Positions 45,280 to 56,103 of a stretch of DNA of 64,000 nucleotides are shown piece after piece (position 1 is the first letter of the stretch; the number at the start of each line of letters is the position of its first letter). The position numbers were made by a program, and so were the translations under genes. The notes under the pieces are model-generated. The model saw nothing but the letters and a program-made list of their open reading frames with translations. It did no database searches and was not told where the DNA came from. Origin of the DNA: Voacanga thouarsii (Eukaryota > Streptophyta > Magnoliopsida > Gentianales > Apocynaceae); contig JANUWF010001184.1 in the NCBI GenBank assembly GCA_026120185.1, positions 1 through 64,000 on the forward strand, written 5' to 3'.

Positions 45280-47089
45280 TATGTATGGTCTATGTACATT
45301 GTTTTGGCATGAAAAACTATTTTCATATATTCGTGTTTGTCTTTGTTCACTGTGAAAATCATTTTCACTCGAGTCAAAATCATTTTGAGTTTTGTGGGTT
45401 GGGTCCGTAGCACAATATGACTGTGTAAAAGTTATAGCATATTTCACAAGGTGCTTTCTTTATGTGCTGAAAATTTTCTGCAGAAAAATGTTTTCTTGAA
45501 CATGGTTGTTGCCTTCCATTTCATCTTGTGAATTTGATTTTCTGTTTTGTTTTGTTTAAACTAATAAATTGGCTGTTGTTTTGAGCTTCAAAATAGAAAA
45601 TTCTACTGAGAAATGTTCTCACTGATTTGTTGCAGAAGATTAGGGCACCAGAAACTATTTTTGGAAAAGTTTTCTGAAAAATCACTGCCACGTCCCGATT
45701 ATAGCCAGCGCCGGCTCTGGCCTTCAAACCGGTGCTGGTTCCGTTCTATTCGCGATGTCTAGAAATCATTTTTGGAAGAGAATTAAAAAAAAAACCAGAA
45801 CAGAGCCGGCGCCGGCTTTGGCTTCGAAACATGTGCCGGTTCTGCTCTGTTTACGACGTTCCAGCTATTTAAAAAAAAAAATCCTGGAATAGAATTTTGA
45901 ATGGGAAAAATCTCATTTGATGAGAAGCGGTAAAATAAAAATTTTTCCACAGGGGCGTTACCCCCCTGACCCCCACCCGCTGACCGGCCAGAGGGACCGT
46001 CGTTTTCGTTGCCGGAGAAAGGACCCAAAAGCATTTTCTCAAAATTAGTTTTGAGATAAACAATTTTATTTTTCAAAATAGTGATTTTGATAATTTAAAA
46101 TTAATGCATTTTTCTAAAACATTAATTTTAGAATTTGTTTAAGCATAGTCAATAGCATAGTGGACGGTTATTGACTAAAACTAATTATATCTATTCATGC
46201 ATTTTATAGTTTTGGTTTTTTATAAAATAAGGCCTACGTGTCCTGCCTTCTCTAGAATTCTTGTGTAATTCTCTTCTTATCTAACTCCCTTCGAATGTAA
46301 CACGAGATTTTCTCTCTTCTCATCTAACTCCCTTCGAATGAAATTAGGTAAGACTTTCTACTTAAATCATGCATGAACACATAGGGTTAACTATATTAAT
46401 TTCTTTTATGACTCAAAGAAATTAATTTAGGGTAAAGTCCATAACCATATCACGTAATCGCTTTATTACCATGATTATCAATTATGTGATTTATTGATTT
46501 GTATGCATGTCATTCAACGAAGTCCCTAAAAGGAACAAATCCCTCAATTAATATTAAACCTAATTCCTTCCGTTAATATTGTAAGAAGGAGAGTCCTTTT
46601 TCAAGACCAGGTTGTTGGGCAAACCCAAGCCTACTTGACATTGGGCAAGTTCAAGCTATGGAATTAAATTCCTTTGGAATTAAATCCTGATTAATGGGTT
46701 GAGTTTAACTAAATTCTTTATCCTTATTGGGCAAACTCAAGCATAAAAAAAATTAGAGGAAAAGTTGGGGTTGCCTAAAAGACATTAAGATTAAAAACTG
46801 TTAATCACCTAATGATCCAGTAGTTATATACGATGTTATTGATATTGGATACCTACCAATGAACTTAAGGGTGGCTTGTTGGGCAAACCCAATGTTATTC
46901 TTGAGGAATTTGGGTACCGGTCCACTAGGAAAGCTTCCAATGGGCTTTCCCGACTCAGTAGTAGGGGCTATTGGTTTGAGTAAAATAGTGGAGTAAAAAT
47001 GCGTTTAATTAAAGTCCTAATTATTTGCATATCATGTGCATATACAAGTAGCTAATGCTCTCTATCTTTACATCTAGATCAATTGCATC
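45280..47089 (+). other. Long untranslated leader of the copia element (1.8 kb)
   Basis: It is not coding. It holds a paired-palindrome GC island (45705-45839). It also has four copies of a short near-palindrome TTGGGCAAACCCAA (46614, 46641, 46727, 46879). The leader of the minus-strand sister element (63491-64000) has matching repeats. Such leaders usually hold packaging or dimerisation signals, which is inference here. Confidence 0.7.
45705..45839 (+). promoter_or_regulatory. Paired-palindrome GC island in the copia leader
   Basis: Cores AGCGCC at 45707 and GGTGCT at 45731, then GGCGCC at 45808 and TGTGCC at 45832. Both pairs are exactly 24 nt apart and the two pairs are 101 bp apart. The first pair, CCAGCGCCGG and CCGGTGCTGG, is complementary over 10 bp with one G-U. 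The A at position 3 of the first is matched by a T in the second. Confidence 0.75.
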
Positions 47090-47889
47090 ATGTCAACAAA
47101 GTTGAACTTACGTAGTATGTTGGAAACCAACAAGTTAACCGAATCAAACTATCTCGACTGGTATAGAAATTTGAGAATCGTTCTCAAATCGGAAAAGTTA
47201 CTCTACGTGATAGATGCTCCTATTCCACAACCACCAGCTTAAGATGCTCATGCTGATGAGCATGCTGTCCACAAGAGGCATAAGGAGGATAGTGATAAGC
47301 ATCATGCATTATACTAGCATCCATGATTCCCGAGTTGCAAAAACAGTACGAGCATATGGATGCTCAATCGATTATACTACATCTTCAAGATCTATTTGAT
47401 GCCCAAGCTAGAACTGAGAGATATGAGATCTCGAAGTAACTATTTCGTTGTAAAATGGCAGAGGGTTCTTCTGTGGCCACTTATGGGCTGAAAATGCTGG
47501 GCTTAATAGAGAAGCTTGGATCTCTCGGGTTTGCAATGGATCATGACTTAAGTGTCGACTTAATTCTATAGTCTTTGCCTAATAGTTTCTCACAATTTTT
47601 GATTAACTATCAGATGAACAAGGATGAGTCCACCATTCCTGAGTTGATCAATCTTCTCAAAACTACAGAGTCCTCCATGAAGAAGGATTCCAATGCAATT
47701 TTAATGGTAGAATCTCCCTCTTCTAAGAAGAAAGTTCAAAAGAAGAAGATGAAAACTCCTATGAAGCCTAAGGGTGGTGTGAACAAGAAGAACGCAGCTA
47801 CCAAGGGCCTATGTCATCATTGGGGGAAGATGGGCCACTGGAGGTGCAACTACAAAGCCTACTTGGAGACCATTAATGACAAGAAGTAG
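47090..47889 (+). pseudogene. gag: Copia Gag (plus-strand copy)
   Basis: Starts MSTKLNLRSMLETNKLTESN and YLDWYRNLRIVLKSEKLLYV, the UBN2/retrotran_gag type of copia Gag. Stops and frameshifts break the middle. The end is open (47575-47889), with a Lys-rich stretch and a zinc knuckle near 47805-47850. The knuckle has its second Cys replaced by Trp (CHHWGKMGHWRCN). The sister copy on the minus strand keeps that Cys. Confidence 0.88.
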
Positions 47890-47928
47890 AAGGAGAAGCT
47901 TACAAGAACTTCTACTTCTTCTCCAGGT

Positions 47929-49105
47929 ATGTTCATGATTGAGATAAATACTGCCTTTAGAAATGAGATATGGGTATTAGATAATGGCTATGGATCTGAT
48001 TTGTGCAGTAACTTGTAGGGACTAAAGAATAGTAGAAGGCCAGAGAAAGGCGATGTGGACCTATGTACTACAAATGGGGCAAAGGTTGCTGCACTTGCTG
48101 TGGGGATATACGTGATGAACCTGCCTTCGGGATTAATTCTAGAACTGCAAAAATGTTATTATGTACCAGTTTTAATGAAAAGCATTATCTTAGTTGCGTG
48201 TTTAGACTTATATAGATTTCATTTAATATTTAAGAATAAATGTTGTTCTTTTTCATTGAATAATATTTGTTATGGTTCAGCAACTTTGGTTAATAGTTTA
48301 TATGTTCTAGACTTGGATAATCCAATTCTCAATATAAACAAGAAACCTAAAATAGATAACTCTAACACCTCTTACTTGTGGTATTGTCGTTTGGGCCATG
48401 TAAACGAAAATTGTGTTTCTAAGTTACACAAGCTTGGTGACTTAAGGTCATTTGGTTATGAATCATATGGCACATGCGAATCTTGTTTACTAGGTAAAAT
48501 GACTAAAACTCCTTTTCCAGGAAAAGGAAAATGGGCCAAGGAGTTATTAGAACTCATACATTCTGATGTATGTTGCCCAATGTCAATACAAGCAAGAGGA
48601 GGTTACAACTATTTCATAACCTTTATCGATGACTTCTCACGATACGGGTTGTATTTGTATTTAATGAAATACAAATATGAGGCTTTTGAAAGGTTCAAAG
48701 ACTTCAAGAATAAAATGGAGAAATAACTTGTCAAAAGTATAAAGACTCTAAGATCTGATTGAGGAGGAGAATACTTGAGCTAAGAGTTTCTGAGTTATCT
48801 TAGAGATAATGAGATATTATCTCAATGGACTCCACCACATACACCTCAACATAACGGTGTATCTGAGAGAAGGAATCGAACTCTTCTGGATATGGTACGG
48901 ACTATGATGGCTTCTGCAGACCTACCAAAATCGTTTTGGGGGCATGCACTAGAAACTTCTATTTACATACTAAATAGTGTTCCGATAACATCGATTGATA
49001 CTACCCCATTTGAGATGTTCTTTGGTAAGAAACTAAAGTTATTTCACTTGCGAGTATGGGGTTGTTCTGCCTTTGTCAAAAAGGCCAAAATCAAACAAAC
49101 TTAAT
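47929..49105 (+). pseudogene. pol: Copia protease and integrase (plus-strand copy)
   Basis: The protease block reads WVLDNGYGSDLC, where the usual D-T/S-G is now D-N-G. The long frame 48055-48726 holds the pre-integrase zinc domain (CRLGHVNENCVSKLH and CESCLLGKM) and the integrase start with HSDVCCP. The second Asp (TLRSD) and the Glu (QHNGVSERRNR near 48853-48885) follow beyond stop codons. The last open part ends FGKKLKLFHLRVWGCSAF. Confidence 0.88.
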
Positions 49106-49590
49106 AGTAAGTCTGACAAGTGTTTGTTTATTGGATAACCGAAAGAATCTTTCGGATATTACTTCTACCTACCCTCCGAAAACAAACTGTTTGTTTCAAA
49201 GCATGCTGTCTTCTTAGAAAAGGAGCGTATGTTCAAAGAGGACAGTGGGAGTGGGATTAAACTTAGTGAAGTTCATGAAGATCAAACAAACGAGGATTAA
49301 CCATCTAATCCTACATCTATTGAGAGAATAGATGAATCTTCTAATACACAAGAACCTCATAGATTTAGTAGGATACGTGTGGCACCTGAGAGATATATAT
49401 TTCTTATTAGTGACCACAATGACGTATTGCTCATAGATGAATATGAGCCTACTAACAATAAGGATGTTCTGAACAGTTCAGAATCTAGCAAATAGCTTGA
49501 GGCCATGATATCAGAGATGGATTCCATGTACGACAACCAAGTATGGACTTTGGTTGATCCATCCAAAGGAATTAAACCTATTGGGTGCAA
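49106..49590 (+). pseudogene. pol: Copia integrase C-terminus and linker
   Basis: Broken frames carry the linker typical of copia pol (GYPKESFGYYFY-like near 49130-49165; a Glu/Asp-rich part near 49230-49330). Then comes the entry to reverse transcriptase at WKLAMISEMDSM-like codons near 49490-49530. Several stops. Confidence 0.65.
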
Positions 49591-50330
49591 GTGGGTTTAC
49601 AAGAAGAAAATGGACATGGATGGTAACTTAGTTACCTATAATGTATGACTAGTGGCGAAGGGTTATCGTCAACAATATGGTATTGACTATGATGAAACCT
49701 TCTCGCCAGTAGCTATATTGAAATCCATCAGGATACTCCTAGCCATTGCTGCTTCTCATGATTATGAGATTTGGCAAATGGATGTGAAAACAGCTTTCCT
49801 AAATGGAAATTTAACTGAGGAAGTGTATTTGACATAACCTGAGGGTTTCATATCCAGTGATAGCACAAAGGTGTGCGAGCTGCAAAGGTCCATTTATGGA
49901 CTTAAACAAGCTTCTAGGAGTTGGAACATGCATTTTGATGAAACAATTAAATAGTTTGGTTTCATTCAAAACATGGATGAGCCTTGTGTATACAAGAAGG
50001 TTAGTGGGAGTGCAATCGTTTTCTTATTGCTTTATTTAGATGACATATTGCTAATGGGAAATGTTATACCTATCTTGCAAATGGTTAATGTTCGATTGTC
50101 CAAACAATTCTCCATAAAAGACCTTGGAGAAGCAATCTATATTCTCGGAATAAGAATCTATAGAGATAGATCTAAAAGGTTGCTAGGTCTTTCACAGTCT
50201 ACATACATAGATAAAGTGCTAAAGAGGTTTAGCATGGATCAATCTAAAAAGGGATTTTTAACCATGTCATCTGGTGTAAGCCTTTCAAAGTCGATGTCTC
50301 CGAAGACATAAGTTGAAAGGGATCACATGA
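49591..50330 (+). pseudogene. pol: Copia reverse transcriptase (plus-strand copy)
   Basis: The order is [61 protein letters not shown] and the palm motif YLDDILLMGN near 50035-50065. Three or more in-frame stops (after YNV, after EEVYLT, before the FGFIQ block) disable it. Confidence 0.9.
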
Positions 50331-50836
50331 GTAAGATTCCATATGCCTCACCAGTTAGATCTATCATGTACACTATGATATGTACTAGGCCCGATGTATC
50401 TTGTGCTCTCAGTTTGACAAGCATATACCAATCTGACCGTGGGGAAGGTCATTGGGTGGCTATAAAGAACATTCTTAAGAACTTACAAAGGACTAAGGAT
50501 ATGTTCTTAGTATATGGAGAAGGTGATTTGAAAATAAACGGGTATACTGATGCTAGTTTTCATTCTGGTAAAGATGATTTCAAATCACAATCTAGCTACG
50601 TGTTTACAATGTGCGGAGGGGCAATAAGTTGGAAAAGTACCAAACAAGAGACTATTTTCGACTCTTCGATAGAAATTGAGTACGTGGCTGCTTTTGAAGT
50701 AGCTAAGGAAATAAAAATAGAGAGAGTTCCCATGGATATGAACATAGCTAACCCGCTTACAAAAGCACTATCCCAAAAGAAACATGATTGTCATGTTGAG
50801 TCATTCGGTATTAGATACATAAATGATTGGCTCTAG
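50331..50836 (+). pseudogene. pol: Copia RNase H with internal deletion (plus-strand copy)
   Basis: Open for 169 codons: PYASPVRSIMYTMICTRPDV, YTDASFHSGKDDFKSQSSYV, GGAISWKSTKQETI and EIEYVAAFEVAKEI. It then jumps straight to NIANPLTKALSQKK. Copia RNase H normally has about 50-55 more residues here, including the CDN block. The minus-strand copy still has this region near 57960-58170. An in-frame deletion therefore keeps the frame open without a working enzyme. Confidence 0.85.
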
Positions 50837-50839
50837 TGC

Positions 50840-50850
50840 AAGTGGGAGTT
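50840..50850 (+). other. Polypurine tract of the plus-strand copia element
   Basis: AAGTGGGAGTT just before the LTR start at 50851, four bases after the pol stop codon. Confidence 0.85.
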
Positions 50851-52572
50851 TATTAGTGTTGTGCCCTAGAAGCAATCACTTGTACATTGTATATGGCATA
50901 TTTTATTTTAATAAAAGATATTATTTACCTTACAGTTTCTTTTGTTTACTTTTAAGTAATAGAACTGTTTGATAAAGTCTATAGTACAACACTATGTTTA
51001 GGAAATCATGATAGAGATCATAATATGAGATTCCTACTACACTGTGTAGTGTTAATGCTTAAATAGTCCCTAGTCGTAGTATTAATGAGATATGACATCA
51101 TTAATGCGTTAAAACTAGCAAGTGTTAGACTTCCTAATTTGATCAGGCGGTGGTTCTCATATCCGTGAGTATTGAGATACTCAAAGTTAACACATGGATT
51201 CTTGTAAATGGAACAAGTTCATTGGATGAATTAGCTTTCAGATAATCATATGGATAACTATTTAGTGCCAGTGATATAATCTCAATATAGCAAATGTGCA
51301 AGTATCCTTAGACTTGAGATCTCCATGGTACTTTATTTGCTGAGATTGTACTTTGCTTCCAATCTTCGGACCTCGATCGAGGGTCACCTACCGGATGGAT
51401 ATTGAGTACATTGTGAGGTAAACAAAAGTAGTTTAAAGGGTCAATAAAGGATTCACCACTTCTAATAGTAGGGGCAAATATCTCATGGCCACTTGTAAGA
51501 ATTACTACTTGAGAAGTCCTTAGCCAAGGCATATGTGTATTGGAAATAGTTCCAAGTGATACACATCTAGAGTAGTGGGTTCCTGGTACAAGTACTATTG
51601 TATTCGGGCCATAATTAATTCTGGAGGGAGTTGGTACTAATTCCGTACTCCAAACTGAATGAGTTATTGCATGGTGAAATGAGTTAATTGTACTAAAGTT
51701 TGTTATTAAAGGGTTCATGTCAAGCCACTTGACTTCTTGGATTGTTGGGTGGTTATGATGTGTTGTTAGACATCGCTCATGATCTAAGAAAATGGTTTTA
51801 TTAATTGATGAATTAATAAACCAATCCTGATTAGAATTAATAGGATTAATTCTAATTAATTATGGATTATTAATCTCAAAGACGTTTGGATTAATTCATG
51901 TTCCCTGCCAATTTATTGGGAAACCTAATGTGTCACACATAATAAAGGATTATATACTCAAGATATTATTTGATAACATATTGGGGTTAATTGCGAGTAA
52001 GAGAAGTTGTTGTGGACAAATTATAATTAGTTATAGTTTGTGGTCCAAATTATAATTAAGAGAACTTAATATTTCCAATTACAATTAGGGAACTCTAAGT
52101 GTTTTAGAATTTTAGATTTTCAGTGAATTTTTTAGTTTTATGATGATATAATTGAAAACCCTAGAGTGGGATTCACATGAAAATTGCAGCCGCCTAAACC
52201 TTCTCTCCTTCTTCTTCTTCTCTCTCTCTCTCGATTGTTCTTGTGAAGAACCTAAGTCGCCATCTTTTTCTGCTAGCACAGGAAATTTTGGTACTTGAGT
52301 TTTCCTCTGTGTGGATTACTGTTAGAGATAATCACACACTATGATTATAGTGGTTTGATGTTCAACTCTCGTGGAGTTTGATCAAGAGGATTGCTGGATC
52401 GCGCCTCGACTTGAAAAAGAAATTTTTGTTCTTCGGACGATCAAAGTATGGTAAAAAGATTTTACCTTTATTATCTTTATATCTTGTTTTCTACACATAG
52501 GCAGGTCCTGGGATGGTATCTCGTTTATTCTTCCGCTGCGCCGTATAGTATACGAGCTAGAGATACCCAACA
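50851..52572 (+). repeat. 3' LTR of the plus-strand copia element, 1722 bp
   Basis: Matches 43585-45261 and, in reverse, the four solo LTRs and the LTR at 56104-57828. It is directly followed by GTGGTATCAAAGGC, a primer-binding-like site, so it may also have served as a 5' LTR. Confidence 0.92.
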
Positions 52573-53150
52573 GTGGTATCAAAGGCTTACTATGTGTGGT
52601 CTAATTAGAATAATTAATTTAGTCCAAAACGTTAAACTAAGAGTCCAATGGCCCACTCCAGTTTAACCTAAGGTTTTATTTGGATTAAACAGAAGGATTG
52701 GAGATAATCATTTTTTTTACAGACTCTTCTGTGTGGAAAAAGAAGCACACATCTCTCTCTCTCTCTCTTTCTCTCTCTCTCAAGAAAATATTCCTTAGTT
52801 CTGTAGTTGTTCACCAAATAGAATTAGGCAGGCCATATACTGGAAGATCAAGAGTTTGGCGTTCACTTACATGCAAAGACGGAGTAGGAGGCTTGCAGGC
52901 ATCGCACTAGAGGTTTCTACCAGGGCACGTACCCCAGTTGCGCACATTCTGGTCCAGCCAATTCTTAGAACGAGGAAAAGAGGTAAATTTTTTTTTACCT
53001 CGTAATCAATATAGAGCTTAACCGGCGCCGACTAGGGTTGTCGGAGCCGGCGCCGGCTCTGTTCGGTTCTTCTGTTCTTCAGTTTTCTAGTTTTTTTTAC
53101 TTTCGCTTCGGCTACATGCCCTATGTTTTTCCTTTTTATACCTTCACAAA
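52573..53150 (+). other. Second copia primer-binding site and truncated leader
   Basis: GTGGTATCAAAGGCTTACTA (52573-52592) parallels GTGGTATCAGAGCCATGCTA after the left LTR. A GC island with GGCGCC cores at 53024 and 53049 lies 450 bp from this site, against 444 bp in the left leader. A CT microsatellite is at 52753-52781. After about 53150 element D gag-protease sequence resumes. This gives LTR-internal-LTR-leader, not a simple insertion. Confidence 0.7.
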
Positions 53151-53169
53151 TCTCCTTCCAAGCTCTCTT

Positions 53170-54070
53170 TCCCCATTTTAGACCTTGGATAGTAAACGTA
53201 TCTTCCACCACCGCTGCATCTACTCCAACTTCCTCCCAGTTAAGAGCGAAAATCTTTGCTTTCCTTTGCGGCTTCTGAGTTCCACTTCCAGAGGCTTTCG
53301 CAGTATTAGCTCAATTAGCTCCGGCGGTCTGGGCCGGGTTTCCTTGCTCAATTCGGGAAAGTTTTGGGCAGGTGTTCCAAAGATAAGTCAGATCTTTGCA
53401 ATTGTAGCATTTCCACTCATCTCCCTTGGACTAACAATTCTTCTCTACATGACTCTTCTTTCAGCAGTGTCAGCATGATGGGAGATTCTGTGCTGGACCA
53501 GCTGGTGCCATTCGTGCTTGTTTCCCTCGGTTCTGCCATTATTGGATGGCAGGTTGCTTATTAGTTTGCTGCCTCTGGAAGGGTCTCAGTGACAAGAAAG
53601 GTTTTGGTACCATCCTTCTTCGATCCTTGTTCTTAGTTCGGGTCAGCACGTCTACTGCCCCAGAATAAGACATCGGTGGAGAAGGTGCCAAAGCCCTTCT
53701 CAACTCCTGCCTCAATCTTTTAACAAACTGCCTCGTTCGGTTCTGCTCGGTATCTACCAACCTTTTGCAGTAGTTTGACAATTAGGTAAAACGAGTAGCA
53801 TACTAAGCTACGTTCATGCTCCCTTACTTCAAATTTTAGAACTCGTCCTCCTTTTTTTTCACTATCCACTGAGGGATATATTCCACTTTGAATACCTCCA
53901 CAAAGTTGGCCCACGTCTAGTCTTGATCTATCATTTCCCAATCATCTTGGACTCGCTGCCACTATGCTCGAGCTAAGCCTCTCAGCCTAAACACAGGAAA
54001 TTTTACCATTCACTTCTCATTGTATTAGAGTGTGGCAAAGATGTCCTCTATCTACTCCATCTACTACTCC
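53170..54070 (-). pseudogene. gag: Element D Gag and start of protease linker
   Basis: Minus-strand frames match the Gag of element A: YCKRLVDTEQNRTRQFVKRL and RRALAPSPPMSYSGAVDVLT. Knuckle remnants lie near 53390-53470 and the capsid N-terminus near 53880-54060. The 3' end (53190-53330) has a PKLSRIEQGNPAQT linker and the AKIFALN block that leads into protease in Tekay-type elements. Many stops. Confidence 0.8.
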
Positions 54071-54836
54071 GTTTTCACATTCAAATTTAAGTAAAAGAAA
54101 ATTAGATGCAAGCTTTGCATAAAGAATTACATTTTTCAAGATTAGAGTACACCAAGGTACTCTTATTTGCATAAATTTTGAAATAAAACATTAAACATAA
54201 ATGGACCCCTAACATAGGAGTTTATTGAATGCTATAAATAATAACTACCTAAGCATAGCAAAACTTAGCCCTTAATCCTCATCAGAATCTACGGTGTCAG
54301 CATCATATAACTATCCTCTAATATGCCTAGAAAAATCTATCCCTGCACCATTCATGAACTCATAGTCCATTGGCTCCTTCCCGAGTCTCCTAGAACTCTC
54401 CCCAGTTTTAACATGGTTGGGTAAGGGTACAAAAAAGGTCTAGATGGAGACTCATAGTCTATCTCTCCCAGGTCATCACTACCAGCAGTCAAGTCAATTA
54501 TGGGGCTAGGTGGGTGTGGGACATACTCCATGTTAATGTCCTCATCCTTACTATCGGTAACTATATCTATTACAGGTATATGAGGTGGCTTAATAATCTA
54601 AACCCCATCATCACTGCTCTCTTCTATGGATATGACTAATTGAGGTGCAAGTTGTAGTGCAGGTGTGTCACTGGTAAATCTTTCGAGTTGATAAGGATTG
54701 GTGGAATCTATTGCTGCCCCTTCCTTGTAGTTCTAATCAATCTAACTATCATACTGCATAAAATAAGACAGATTAGTCAAAAGAGTTTAACCTTAATGAA
54801 GCAAAGCATATACTATCAATAATTGCCTAAACCTAA
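54071..54836 (-). other. Leader of element D with acidic ORF remnant
   Basis: Between primer-binding site and gag. Minus-strand frames are rich in Asp, Glu and Ser and end with DADTVDSDED then stop near 54270. Position and composition parallel the acidic ORF of element B (14838-15215), but the frame is broken. Confidence 0.45.
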
Positions 54837-54848
54837 GTTCTGATACTA
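54837..54848 (-). other. Primer-binding site of element D, decayed
   Basis: The minus strand reads TAGTATCAGAAC, two changes from TGGTATCAGAGC, two bases from the LTR end at 54851. Confidence 0.78.
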
Positions 54849-54850
54849 TT

Positions 54851-56087
54851 TGTAACACCCCACTACCTATGCCCCTATTAGGGCTTGGGATGTCGCCCCG
54901 TCCATAGGACAATGGGTCTTTATAACTAGGACTCACAAAAGTAATGAAAGAAATAATTCAAAATTAAACTTATTATAACCCAAGCAATACATGAACAAGT
55001 TCTAAAAATAAATAAATGTCTGCTAAAGCCTCTCAAATGAAGTACATCAGAAAAGAAATAAATCTTCAAAACATAGGCAATCTCCAATAAATAACCTTAA
55101 CAACAGGACCAACCTGAAACTATGGTATACAAGGTGGTGAGACAAAAATCTTAGTAAGCCCGTGTGTGCTTTGAGTGTTTTAGATAAAATAGTTCATATG
55201 TAATGTTGCTATTTTGCTAGAAAAAAAATTCTAGTTTGGCATTGCTTGTAAAGCTATGAAAATTTAAGGAATTCCAGCCTTTATCCTCATACAAGATGGT
55301 TGGTTTTCTAGCAAGAATTAGGTAGGAAAGCTTGCTACAACTTTCAAAAATAGCCTTGAAGGAAATATGGAAAATTTTCTAGATTTTTGACCAAGACAAG
55401 AACAAGAGAAAGATGATGTTCTTGAAGAAATAGCTGTGGTGTTTTGCTTGTAACCTCTACCTATTATTCCTCCTCATTTTCAACCACTCCTATCGCATAA
55501 GAGCTGGGATTTTCAAAATTCCAAGCTAGAGAATTATCTCAGAATTTTTATGATTAAAAATGAATTAAAGAATCAAGAGTAGTTTAAATTTCAAAGAATT
55601 TAGGACAAGGCTAGCAAAATTAATGGAGACAGGAATTGTTGCAGAATTCTTTTCAGGATAAGACCACATGGTCAAGATATTACCATTATGTCTTCCATAA
55701 GACAACATTCCTATCTTTAAGGAATGTAAGGAAAACGAAAATTCAAACATGGCTAAGATAAAAATTAATAAAACTTAAGTGATGGGATTTGAACTCAAGA
55801 TGTTAGAGATTAATTACAAAGCTCTAACCACATAACCATACCAACTCTTGTTCTTATTTTCTCAACTAATATTCTTCTTACCTAAATCTCAAGCTATGTT
55901 CTTATTTTGACCTCAAGCAAAATTACCCTTTTAGCCTTTCTACTCAACAAGCATAAATAAATCATATAACCTATAAACTACAATTCTAAGGCACATAAAA
56001 CCATTCAAAAGATATGTTTTATACATGATGACATGATATGCATCCTATCCCCCTTACTCTAGGGTAGGTTTTAGGTGGGGTTTCGCA
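54851..56087 (-). repeat. 5' LTR of element D
   Basis: 1237 bp, the same length as the 3' LTR, with scattered substitutions. It starts TGCGAAACCCC on the minus strand and is followed by TGGAG. Confidence 0.92.
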
Positions 56088-56103
56088 TGGAGTGTGACTG
56101 ACA

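Larger units (their letters stand above)
43585..52572 (+). mobile_element. Ty1/copia retrotransposon, plus strand, inserted in element D
   Basis: 5' LTR, primer-binding site, long leader, gag, protease, integrase, reverse transcriptase, RNase H, purine tract and 3' LTR occur in copia order. Both LTRs open TATTAGTGTTGTGCCC and close GATACCCAACA. No target-site duplication is found: the right LTR is followed not by element D but by a second primer-binding site and leader (52573-53150). Coding regions have several stops. Confidence 0.9.
39972..56087 (-). mobile_element. Element D: Tekay-like Ty3/gypsy retrotransposon with TGGAG duplication, split by copia
   Basis: The two LTRs are each exactly 1237 bp (39972-41208 and 54851-56087). 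TGGAG lies outside both ends (39967-39971 and 56088-56092). Minus-strand order: gag (53170-54070), then a gap with copia sequence, then reverse transcriptase, RNase H, integrase and chromodomain. The protease end and the reverse transcriptase N-terminal half are missing around the copia insertion. Confidence 0.9.

Noticed and set aside
43580..52577. Target-site duplication for the plus-strand copia element
   Set aside because: The left flank is CAGGT and the right flank is GTGGT, which belongs to a second primer-binding site.
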